From Candidatus Bandiella numerosa (GTDB lineage Bacteria > Pseudomonadota > Alphaproteobacteria > Rickettsiales > Midichloriaceae): DNA of 64,000 bases. Position numbers and translations under genes: made by a program. Location of the stretch: positions 62,001 to 126,000 of the forward strand of contig NZ_CP104164.1 of assembly GCF_029981845.1 (NCBI RefSeq). Direction: 5' to 3'. The first letter of the stretch is position 1. Every line of letters begins with the position of its first letter. Shown in pieces: positions 54,900 through 62,780 of the stretch. The notes below the pieces were generated by a model. It was not told the DNA's origin. It worked only from the letters and a program-made list of their open reading frames with translations, and ran no database searches.

Positions 54900-55041
54900 A
54901 ATTCCCTAAAATAACTTGATAGATAAATTAGTATTTTTGAGAGTTTTTTTTATAGCATTTGAGCCTAATTTATCTCAATACATGGTGAAGATGATGTGAA
55001 AAAATCACCAAAAGACTTAGTTTAAATGTTAAATTATTTTA
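54900..55041 (+). repeat. Dispersed ~142-bp repeat, copy 2
   Basis: Aligns with the reverse complement of 20571-20713 over nearly its full length, with scattered substitutions and small gaps; the first 35 bases are nearly identical. Ends are imperfect inverted repeats (CTAAAATAACTT versus AAATTATTTTATG). It lies upstream of pdhC and downstream of ppiD. Confidence 0.85.
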
Positions 55042-55050
55042 TGCGCTTAA

Positions 55051-55089
55051 TATAAGTTAAACAACTACATTCCAAATGTAAAACTTATA
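55051..55089. terminator. Hairpin after ppiD
   Basis: Nested inverted repeat: outer TATAAGTT/AACTTATA (55051-55058, 55082-55089) and inner TACATT/AATGTA. It lies 27 bp past the ppiD stop. It could mark the end of the rseP-bamA-skp-ppiD transcript; it lacks a U-tract, so intrinsic termination is unsure. Confidence 0.35.
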
Positions 55090-55115
55090 CAACCAAATAT
55101 TCTTAACAGTAATGC

Positions 55116-56957
55116 CTAAAAGCTATGGTCAAAAATTTTAGGATTCACAACAACATTAAATTTGTCCTTTAATTTCTTCATGATATCCATCAAAATTATT
55201 TCTTGTTCAATTTGATTAACTTGCGAATCGTATAATAACCTATGTTTTTCAATCTCATCTTTAGATGGTAAATCAACCTTAGTGGGTTTAGCCAATAGCA
55301 CTTCTTCATGAGCATGGTCAATAAAGGGTTTTGTATAATAGTTAATTTTTGATTCAAAAATCACTTTATAAAAATCTACTGGTATTTCATTATTAAATTT
55401 ACTACTTGACAGTCTAATTTTAGATAGCTGAATGTTCGAAAAATCAAAAAGCTTTATATTAGCTTCTGAATTTAACTTCTCTCCTTCAGAAATTTTAATT
55501 TGATTTATAAATGAGCTTAATTCCTTGCTATACCAAATTTGTTTTAATTGGGATTTTAATTCATCAAACTCTTGATCTTTTTCTGGAGTTATTTCAATTA
55601 CTCTAAGGATACAGAACTTATCTGAATCAATTGGAAATATTTCACTTTGCTGATCTAATTTAATATTAAAAGAATTTTCTACAAATGACTTAGTATTAGT
55701 GATATCACCATTTTCATCAACAGAATTGATAATCTCTACCAAATTCAATTTTTGATTATAATCCTTAGCGATTACTTCTAATGTTTTTCCTTGTTTTAGT
55801 TCAGTTTGAATCTTTTTTATGCTATCCAAAAAATTATTAAACTTAACATCCTTTAAATATTCTTTTTTTAGTAAATCCTTAACTTCATCAAAGCTCTTCT
55901 TTTTTTCTATAATTATTTTTTCTATTTTAAAAATATATAATCCTAAGGGCGTTTCAATTATTTCACTAATATCACCTACTTTAAGGTTAAAAAGTTTTCC
56001 TGATATGTCACCATCAAAGTCTTTTGCTGTGATAATTCCTAAATTATAGTTATTAAAATTTGGAGCATATTTTTTTGCAACTTTCTCAAAATCTACACCT
56101 TTAATAATCTCTTCTCGTGCTTTATTAGCGCTATTTAAAGAGCTAAATTGAATTTGTTTAACATCTCGTTTTTCTGGCTCAACAAATAAAAAGCTCTTTT
56201 CTTCATAAATTTTTCTTAATTTCTCCTCAGTTACCTCACTAGATTGATCTTCAAATAGTTCTGAAGAAATTGTCATATACTCTACTTTGCGTTTTTCTGG
56301 AATCTTAAATTTTGATTTATTTTCTTCATAAATACGCTTTAGCTCTGAATCTTCAGGTCTATTAGGTATTTTAAAAGCAGAAAACGGGATTTTTACTAAT
56401 TCCAACTCTCTAGTTTGCAACACATCTTCCAATATAATTTCTGTTAAACCTGGAATAACTGATTTATTCGCAGATATCGAATCGATAAACGTAGCCCTGA
56501 CTACATCCTCCTTTAATTTGTCGATAAATCCCTGTTCAGATACCCCATATTGCTTAACCACCTGCTCAAATATATTTTTGTCAAATTTACCATTTTTAAA
56601 AAATATGGGAATTTTTAAAATCTCTTTTTTAACCATATTATCATTAGCAATTATCCCTAATCTCCTCGCTTCTAGTAAAATCAGAGTGCTGTCAACAATA
56701 TTCCCTAATATCTCGCTCTTCAATTTACTTGTGTCATTTTGCGATAAGTCCCTTCCATATTTTACTCTAGACTCCTTAATGGCTTCTTGAAATATTTTAT
56801 TAACATAGGCAAAAGAATATTCAACATCTGCAATTTTCAATGCATACGTTAATTCTTTTTTGACGAAAACATCCCTTAATCCACCAAAAGCAAATGCTAA
56901 TATTAATACTAAGAGTAAAAATTTTACAAGATTTCTAAGTAACTTATTTTGAATCAC
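55116..56957 (-). CDS. ppiD: PpiD/SurA-type periplasmic folding factor
   Basis: Membrane-anchored peptidyl-prolyl isomerase-like chaperone helping outer-membrane proteins cross the periplasm. The 613-residue protein has one N-terminal membrane helix (LVKFLLLVLILAFAFGGLRDVF), a SurA_N-like helical domain (about 30-200) and a parvulin-like region near 255-360 (EPEKRDVKQIQFSSLNSANKAREEI..., GDISEIIETPLGLYIFKIEKI). A weak C-terminal repeat follows. Its start overlaps the skp stop by 14 bp, so it is the last gene of an outer-membrane biogenesis operon. Confidence 0.87.
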   Translation of the reverse strand: MIQNKLLRNLVKFLLLVLILAFAFGGLRDVFVKKELTYALKIADVEYSFAYVNKIFQEAIKESRVKYGRDLSQNDTSKLKSEILGNIVDSTLILLEARRLGIIANDNMVKKEILKIPIFFKNGKFDKNIFEQVVKQYGVSEQGFIDKLKEDVVRATFIDSISANKSVIPGLTEIILEDVLQTRELELVKIPFSAFKIPNRPEDSELKRIYEENKSKFKIPEKRKVEYMTISSELFEDQSSEVTEEKLRKIYEEKSFLFVEPEKRDVKQIQFSSLNSANKAREEIIKGVDFEKVAKKYAPNFNNYNLGIITAKDFDGDISGKLFNLKVGDISEIIETPLGLYIFKIEKIIIEKKKSFDEVKDLLKKEYLKDVKFNNFLDSIKKIQTELKQGKTLEVIAKDYNQKLNLVEIINSVDENGDITNTKSFVENSFNIKLDQQSEIFPIDSDKFCILRVIEITPEKDQEFDELKSQLKQIWYSKELSSFINQIKISEGEKLNSEANIKLFDFSNIQLSKIRLSSSKFNNEIPVDFYKVIFESKINYYTKPFIDHAHEEVLLAKPTKVDLPSKDEIEKHRLLYDSQVNQIEQEIILMDIMKKLKDKFNVVVNPKIFDHSF

Positions 56958-57516
56958 TGTCTTTGCTTTGAGGTAAATTTACGTCAATTGATTTTAGTCT
57001 TTTATTTACTTCGGATATCACCTCATCTGTAATTTCCGTAGAATCATCGCTATAAAATACCATTCCCTTATCTATGGTAACCGTTATATGGTTTTTCTCT
57101 GATAAATTTTTAACAATGTCTATTAAGCTATCATTAAGAGTTTTATTAATATTATTGAATTCCTTGTCAAGATTGATCCTTTTGTCATAAAACTTTTTTT
57201 GTAAGATTTGTGCTTCCTTATTCAATTCTTCTCTTTTTTTATTGTATTCTTTTGCTGACATTATATTTTTCTTATTCTCCAAATCCTCAGCCCTTTTAGA
57301 AAATTTTTCTTGCATTTCTCCCGCTTCCTTTTCAGATTTACTAAATTCATCTTCTATCACTTTTTTTGCTTGCACATATGCAGTACATTTTTCAACTATT
57401 TTATTAGTATCAATTACTCCAATTTTAGTTTGAGCATAAACGTCGTTTATGAAGGTTATACAAGATACTAAAAAAAATACTGACAGAAATCTTAAAAATT
57501 TCATTTTATACTCCAA
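56944..57516 (-). CDS. skp: OmpH/Skp-family periplasmic chaperone
   Basis: Small periplasmic holdase for outer-membrane proteins. The 190-residue protein has a signal peptide (FLSVFFLVSCITFINDVYAQ), then IGVIDTNKIVEKCTAY and a long Lys/Glu coiled coil (about 50-120), the trimeric tentacle domain. A second conserved strand pair is HITVTIDKGMVFYSDDSTEITDEVI. It lies 12 bp downstream of bamA, its usual neighbour. Confidence 0.92.
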   Translation of the reverse strand: MEYKMKFLRFLSVFFLVSCITFINDVYAQTKIGVIDTNKIVEKCTAYVQAKKVIEDEFSKSEKEAGEMQEKFSKRAEDLENKKNIMSAKEYNKKREELNKEAQILQKKFYDKRINLDKEFNNINKTLNDSLIDIVKNLSEKNHITVTIDKGMVFYSDDSTEITDEVISEVNKRLKSIDVNLPQSKDSDSK

Positions 57517-57528
57517 AAAATATAATTA

Positions 57529-59904
57529 CTAAAAGTTTGTTCCAATACTAAACCTTACTCTTGAGGTCTTGTCAAACGATTCTTTTGTGAATGGCGTACC
57601 ATAATCTAGTCTGATAAAGCCAAGAGGTGAATCCCATACCAAACCAACGCCATAAGATGCTCTAATTTTCTTGCTTGTATCAATGTAGTCAGAATTTAAT
57701 CTTCCTCCTTCACATAAAGGCTTAGAACTGATTTTTTGATCATTTACACCAGAATTACATTCACAATCTTTTCCTTCACATTTATATTTTGCTGCATCGG
57801 TGTCAAACAAAGTACCGAAATCACTAAAAACAGCTCCTTTCATCCCAAATTCCTCAGGGAGACCTAAAGGAAATTGTATTTCAGCTGTGCCTGCGAAAAA
57901 AGTATTACCTCCAAGCGATGCTCGGTCATCATTTCCTGTGTATTTTTTAACCCTTGGACCTATACCTGATACATCAAACCCCCTTATATAATCCTCTCCA
58001 ACAAAAAAGCTATCGTTAACGTTAACATTGTTGCCACCAATACCACGAATATTACCAGCTCTTCCGATTAAATTTAAAATAATATTTTCTTTATACAGTG
58101 GCTTAAAATAACTCGTATACAGTTGGTGTTGCAAATATTTTACATTACCACCAACACCGGCAAAATTTTGTGTAAGTTTAACCATGTATCCTTTTGTAGG
58201 GCTAATCCTGCTATTTAATTTATCATATGTAATTGAATGACCAATGGAGGACACACGTGTTTTATTTGGTTGAACCTTTAGAAATATTGATGCATCTTTG
58301 CTCTTATCAGATTTTTCATTTTTGATAGAATAATTAATATTATGATATAAATATTCATTAATATCATACCCAGTTCTGAGGGTCAGGCCCTTGCTTTTAG
58401 CGCTAAAAGAGCTTTGATCTGACCTATCTTGAGATGTTGTAAAAATATCAAAACCAACTGCTAAGTTACGATCCATAAACTTTGGTTCAGTAAAACTAAA
58501 CGATATATCAGAGCTTTTTCTAGCTTTACTAAAATCAAATTCTACTATTTGCCCCTTACCCAAAAAATTATATTCAGACAATGTTGTTGAACCAATTGCG
58601 CCTGAAGCAGTGTTATACCCAATTGCAAAACGCATAGATCCCGTAGATGTCTCTTTTACTTTAATATCCAAATCTAATTTATCAAATTCAGAAGTTGGCT
58701 TATTCTCAAATTCAACTGAGCTAAAATAACCCAAATTAGCAACTTTTTGTTTAGACCTTTGAATTTTTGATAAATTGAACGAATCACCTTCGTAGATTTT
58801 TAATTCCCTTCTAATAACTCTATCCAAGGTTCTTGTGTTGCCAACAATATTAATATTCTTAACAAAATATTTTGCAGTTTCGTTGATGGTGTATCTGATA
58901 TTTACTATTTTATTTTTTTCATCTTTCTCCAAATTATAATCAACATCTATAAAAGTATAACCCTTATTACCCAAAAATGATGTGGTTTGGTATACAGTTT
59001 TGTCGATTAAAGATTCATTAAATATTTCCCCTTCTTTATAATCGATGAATTTTTTCAATTCAGTTGCATCAATATCTTTTATTTGGCAATCAATTGATGA
59101 TTTACCAAAATTAAACCTTTCACCTTCAGTAATAACGTATGTTAACAAAAATGATTCGCCATTAGGAGTAATTTCAGAGGTTGAAGATAGAACTTTAAAA
59201 TTAGCATATCCTTCTTGCATATAATGTTGCTTGAGTAAATCTTTATCCAACATAATTCTATCTTGGTCGTATAAATCACTCGAAGAAAACAACCTATACC
59301 AAGCCGCCTCTTTTGATGCAATGATTTTTAATAAATCTTTTTGAGAAAATTTAGTATTGCCATAAAAAATTATTTTTTTGATTTTTGGCTTTTCTCCTTC
59401 ATTAATGAGAATTGTAACATCAACTGAATCTTGTCCTCGCATTTTTATCGTTGATTGAGCAGAAGTAGCAAAATAACCTATTTTTTTATACGTAGATTCT
59501 ATTCTTTTAACATCGCTTTCTAATTGATATTTTGAATAGATGTTACCTTCTTTAACTTGTAATTCTTTCTTGATTGTAGCAGCTTTTAATTTTTTACTAC
59601 CCTCGATAGTAATTTTTCTAATTACAGGATTTTCTTCGATTTTGATGATTATAACATTTTTTGCACTTTGTTTAATCGATATGTCAGAAAAAAAACCTTG
59701 GGAGTATAAATTTTTAACTGATTTATCAATATTTTCTTTAGTAGCTTTATCCCCTATTTTAAAATCTAGATAGTATAAAATGGTATCTGTGGGAACTCTC
59801 TTGTTGCCTATGACCTCAATTTTTTGAACATTTTCAGATGCAATAACATTCAAAAATTGAAGTGAAAAAACAATTATAAAAATAAAATTTTTAACTAAAT
59901 GCAT
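57529..59904 (-). CDS. bamA: Outer membrane protein assembly factor BamA
   Basis: Omp85 protein that inserts beta-barrels into the outer membrane. 791 residues: a signal peptide, five POTRA domains (starting VQKIEVIGNKRVPTDTILYYL; the fourth and fifth around 260-420) and a C-terminal 16-strand barrel with the YIRGFDVSGIGPR motif and terminal Phe (RVRFSIGTNF). A cysteine-rich insertion, Cys709, 714, 716 and 731 (KCEGKDCECNSG...PLC), sits near the end of the barrel and is unusual. Gene order rseP-bamA-skp is conserved. Confidence 0.97.
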   Translation of the reverse strand: MHLVKNFIFIIVFSLQFLNVIASENVQKIEVIGNKRVPTDTILYYLDFKIGDKATKENIDKSVKNLYSQGFFSDISIKQSAKNVIIIKIEENPVIRKITIEGSKKLKAATIKKELQVKEGNIYSKYQLESDVKRIESTYKKIGYFATSAQSTIKMRGQDSVDVTILINEGEKPKIKKIIFYGNTKFSQKDLLKIIASKEAAWYRLFSSSDLYDQDRIMLDKDLLKQHYMQEGYANFKVLSSTSEITPNGESFLLTYVITEGERFNFGKSSIDCQIKDIDATELKKFIDYKEGEIFNESLIDKTVYQTTSFLGNKGYTFIDVDYNLEKDEKNKIVNIRYTINETAKYFVKNINIVGNTRTLDRVIRRELKIYEGDSFNLSKIQRSKQKVANLGYFSSVEFENKPTSEFDKLDLDIKVKETSTGSMRFAIGYNTASGAIGSTTLSEYNFLGKGQIVEFDFSKARKSSDISFSFTEPKFMDRNLAVGFDIFTTSQDRSDQSSFSAKSKGLTLRTGYDINEYLYHNINYSIKNEKSDKSKDASIFLKVQPNKTRVSSIGHSITYDKLNSRISPTKGYMVKLTQNFAGVGGNVKYLQHQLYTSYFKPLYKENIILNLIGRAGNIRGIGGNNVNVNDSFFVGEDYIRGFDVSGIGPRVKKYTGNDDRASLGGNTFFAGTAEIQFPLGLPEEFGMKGAVFSDFGTLFDTDAAKYKCEGKDCECNSGVNDQKISSKPLCEGGRLNSDYIDTSKKIRASYGVGLVWDSPLGFIRLDYGTPFTKESFDKTSRVRFSIGTNF

Positions 59905-59911
59905 AATATTT

Positions 59912-61105
59912 TCAGCCTAATAATAATTTTAATTTCTTAAAGAATTCGATGGCCTTTAAATCATTCCAAAAAGCTATCGACATCAATCCTATCAGTATAA
60001 AAAAGCCAATTTTAAAACAAATAACCTGAACTTTATGATTAATTGGTCTTCTAATTATTGCTTCTACTCCATAAAAAAATAGGTGCCCTCCATCTAACAT
60101 AGGTATAGGGAACAAATTGATCAAACCTAAATTAAGCGATATCATTGCAACAAAATATAATATTGCCATAAATCCCTGTTTTGCCATACTCTCTGAGTAT
60201 AAAGCTATTTTTATTGGACCTCCAATATCCTCCGTTCCACGTTTCAAAGTTATCATTTGCCAAATAGCTTTTACGAACATATATGACATATTTCCCACTT
60301 GGTAAAAGGAATTTACAAATGACTCTGCCACCCCAACTTTCCTAAAAGTGAATTTTTCAAAATAAACACCTATCATGCGTGATTTAACAATTTCACCAAA
60401 TATATTTTTATATTCTTCTTCCTTGGGCGCAACATTCACCGTCAAATAGGATTTTTGGCGAACAACTCCTACTTCAATATTCATATTTTCACTTTTATCT
60501 AATTTTAACTTCAGATCAACTGGAGAGTCTACTTTATCTCCATTAACGTCAACAATTAAATCTCCCACTTCCAAACCAGCTTTTTGAGCTGGAGAGTCTT
60601 GTTGCAGGCCTGTAATTTCAGGCTTAAATTCCTTTACCCCACTATGCATTGATAAAATAATAAAAATGATAATTGTTAGTAGATAATTAGCAAACGGCCC
60701 GCCAAAAACAATCAAAGATTTTTGCCATAAATTTTTATGATGAAAAGATAAACTTTTTTCTTTCTCTGATAAACTATCTATTTTTTCTTTATCTGGAGTG
60801 CTCGCAGCACCTTCATCACCAAACATTTTTACATAACCTCCAAGAGGTATAAGGGCAATTTGCCAAACAGTGTCTTTACTATCTTTCCACTTGATTAGTG
60901 GCTTTCCAAATCCTATTGAAAACACCTCGATTTTCACCCCAAACAGTCTAGCAAATAAAAAATGCCCCAATTCATGAATAAACACAATTGGCGTTAAAAT
61001 CACTAAAAACCAAAACAGAGCTTTTGCTGATGTATACATAATAAAAAAAACGGGCGCTATCACTATTAATAGCCAAAACAAAGCTTTCATTGAAATATAA
61101 AACAT
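59912..61105 (-). CDS. rseP: RIP zinc metalloprotease RseP (site-2 protease family)
   Basis: Intramembrane protease. Active site HELGH, zinc ligand region LDGGHLFF near residue 342, PDZ domain at about 165-225 (GLQQDSPAQKAGLEVGDLIVDVNG). The ATG at 61105 gives 397 residues with an extra 22 at the N-terminus. Residues 2-22 and 23-43 are a tandem duplication (KALFWLLIVIAPVFF and KALFWFLVILTPIVF). Starting at Met23 (61039) would put the active-site His at position 22, exactly as in E. coli RseP, so 61039 is the likelier start. No ribosome site decides between them. First gene of the rseP-bamA-skp-ppiD run. Confidence 0.94.
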   Translation of the reverse strand: MFYISMKALFWLLIVIAPVFFIMYTSAKALFWFLVILTPIVFIHELGHFLFARLFGVKIEVFSIGFGKPLIKWKDSKDTVWQIALIPLGGYVKMFGDEGAASTPDKEKIDSLSEKEKSLSFHHKNLWQKSLIVFGGPFANYLLTIIIFIILSMHSGVKEFKPEITGLQQDSPAQKAGLEVGDLIVDVNGDKVDSPVDLKLKLDKSENMNIEVGVVRQKSYLTVNVAPKEEEYKNIFGEIVKSRMIGVYFEKFTFRKVGVAESFVNSFYQVGNMSYMFVKAIWQMITLKRGTEDIGGPIKIALYSESMAKQGFMAILYFVAMISLNLGLINLFPIPMLDGGHLFFYGVEAIIRRPINHKVQVICFKIGFFILIGLMSIAFWNDLKAIEFFKKLKLLLG

Positions 61106-61168
61106 TTATTGAATCTACTAGATATCAACAAATGAACAATTTTACAATTGAAAATTTCAAACAAATGA

Positions 61169-61196
61169 TTGCTTTTTAGTTTGATAGCTTTAAAAT
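61169..61196 (+). promoter_or_regulatory. Possible promoter of the small lipoprotein gene
   Basis: -35 TTGCTT (61169-61174), 16-bp spacer, -10 TAAAAT (61191-61196), 44 bp before the ATG at 61240. It uses the same TTGCTT hexamer as the xerC promoter. Confidence 0.4.
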
Positions 61197-61239
61197 CCTA
61201 ATAAGGCTATGATAAACATTAAAATTTCCATTTAGAATT

Positions 61240-61518
61240 ATGCGTAAGGTGAAATATATACTTTTTATAACATTAATTTTTCCAATCATGTTTTATGGTT
61301 GTTCAAAAAAAAGCAAAAGCTATGGAACAACTGAAAAAAACTTCAAAAATAAACATTTTCCTAGAGATAATGAATTTATAATGAATGGAGGGTATAAAAT
61401 CAAGGTACCGAAAAACCCCTTTGTCAGTTCCAAGGAAGCTGTGGAAGTGTATAATAAGGATAATAAAAATTCTCTTGCCGATGTTCCTAGTATACCAGAA
61501 AATTTAAAGAAGAATTAA
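61240..61518 (+). CDS. Small lipoprotein
   Basis: 92 residues with a lipoprotein signal: hydrophobic YILFITLIFPIMFYGC, Cys21 as the lipidation site. The mature part is short, Lys/Asn-rich and contains YKIKVPKNPFVSSKEAVEVYNKD. Family not recognised. It ends 16 bp before the GS-like gene on the same strand. Confidence 0.75.
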   Translation: MRKVKYILFITLIFPIMFYGCSKKSKSYGTTEKNFKNKHFPRDNEFIMNGGYKIKVPKNPFVSSKEAVEVYNKDNKNSLADVPSIPENLKKN

Positions 61519-61534
61519 TATATTATGGGCAACC

Positions 61535-62389
61535 ATGGCATTATTGGATTTGAAAGATTTTAGAAGCCAAATTGAAAAGGTTAGCTCATTGTTAAAGAAC
61601 AAGTTTAATGTCATACCAAAATTTGGTGTTGAAATTGAATTTTACTTAAGACACAAAAATGGTAAACTAGCAAGTGCAGAGCAAATTGACAAATTTAAAG
61701 AAGAACTCAGAAAGCGTAATTTAGCGATATCTGATGAAAGGGGATTGGATCAGTTTGAGACTCAACTCAAAGCTTCAAGCAACTGTTTAGAATTAATAGA
61801 ATTAATTAAAAAGATCAAACTTGATTTACACGAAGTATCAAATAAGTTGAGTTTGCTTATAACATTTAGCCCCAAACCATTTGCTGGCACATATGGCTCT
61901 AGCATGCACTTTCACCTAAGCCTATATGATAATCATAATCATAACTTATTTTCAGACGATACTATAAGCACAAACAAATTTCTTAGCAATGTTGTTAATT
62001 CAATTCTTTTAATCCTTAATCAATCAATTTATTTATTATGTGGTGATGATTTTGAAGAATATAGTAGATTTACACCAAATTTTATGGCTCCAGTAAATTT
62101 GAGCTGGGGAAATAACAATCGAACTACTGCTGTAAGAATTCCAGATGGCGATATAAGTAGTAGAAGATTGGAATTTAGGATTCCATCTGCTTCATGCGAT
62201 CCACAAAAAGCTATTTTTTTCTTACTTGTTGCAGTCTTAAATGCATTAACCAATCCAAAAGCAACAATAGATAGGGTATACGGCAACGCAGCCGATCCAC
62301 AATATAAATTTCAGGATTTATTTACCAATCCAACTACCGCTAAAAATCATTATAATTTGGATAATATTTATTCTCAATTATGTATCTAA
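61535..62389 (+). CDS. Glutamine synthetase-like catalytic domain without the N-terminal domain
   Basis: 284 residues that fit only the catalytic half of glutamine synthetase (normal length about 440-470). The active-site set is kept: Glu33 and Glu35 (GVEIEFYL), Glu75 (GLDQFE), His125/His127 (GSSMHFHLSL), Arg196 (NNNRTTAVRIP), Arg201 and Glu213 (RRLEFRIPSASCDP). The beta-grasp domain, which completes the neighbouring subunit's active site in classical GS, is absent, and the gene before it is an unrelated lipoprotein. It may ligate another amine, or act with a partner. Retention of all catalytic residues argues against decay. Confidence 0.82.
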   Translation: MALLDLKDFRSQIEKVSSLLKNKFNVIPKFGVEIEFYLRHKNGKLASAEQIDKFKEELRKRNLAISDERGLDQFETQLKASSNCLELIELIKKIKLDLHEVSNKLSLLITFSPKPFAGTYGSSMHFHLSLYDNHNHNLFSDDTISTNKFLSNVVNSILLILNQSIYLLCGDDFEEYSRFTPNFMAPVNLSWGNNNRTTAVRIPDGDISSRRLEFRIPSASCDPQKAIFFLLVAVLNALTNPKATIDRVYGNAADPQYKFQDLFTNPTTAKNHYNLDNIYSQLCI

Positions 62390-62780
62390 ATAATTTAAAA
62401 TTCAAAGTGTAGGAGATAATGTTATTATAAATTAAATAGTATGTAAAAAAGCATACTTGTGAAAAATTTTTGTTAATTAATTTCCTAAAGGATTAATAGC
62501 GGTTTTAGATATAAAAGATTAACATTTGCACTTCTAGCGCATCCTAATGAGTAGTGGGAAGGTTTGCTTGATGATAAGGATGCGCTAAATGTGCACTCAC
62601 CCAGTTCAGCTACTTTGATTTGTTATAGCACGTATAAATAGAATATGCAACTAATAGTTTTATTTGCTACTATAAGAAGTAATTAAATGATTTAAAATGA
62701 TATTATTATTTTGTTTACTTGTGTTTTGCAAAGCATTATATTCGTCACTATATTTGTCAGAATGAAATAATAAATACGCA
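62390..62780. other. Intergenic region with a long hairpin upstream of ffh
   Basis: 391 bp without a gene. The main feature is an inverted repeat at 62527-62545 and 62577-62595 with 17 of 19 positions paired and a 31-nt loop (listed separately). The rest is AT-rich. A promoter for ffh must lie here or upstream; none is certain. Confidence 0.5.
62527..62595. repeat. 19-bp inverted repeat with 31-nt loop
   Basis: Arms 62527-62545 and 62577-62595 match with two mismatches; the inner 11 bp TAGCGCATCCT / AGGATGCGCTA are perfect and GC-richer than the surroundings. No U-tract follows. It could be a structured RNA, a protein binding site or a small repeat element. Confidence 0.75.

Noticed and set aside
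62527..62595. Hairpin as the SRP 4.5S RNA next to ffh
   Set aside because: The apical loop lacks the conserved GGAAG...AGCAGCC arrangement of domain IV and the stem bulges do not fit.
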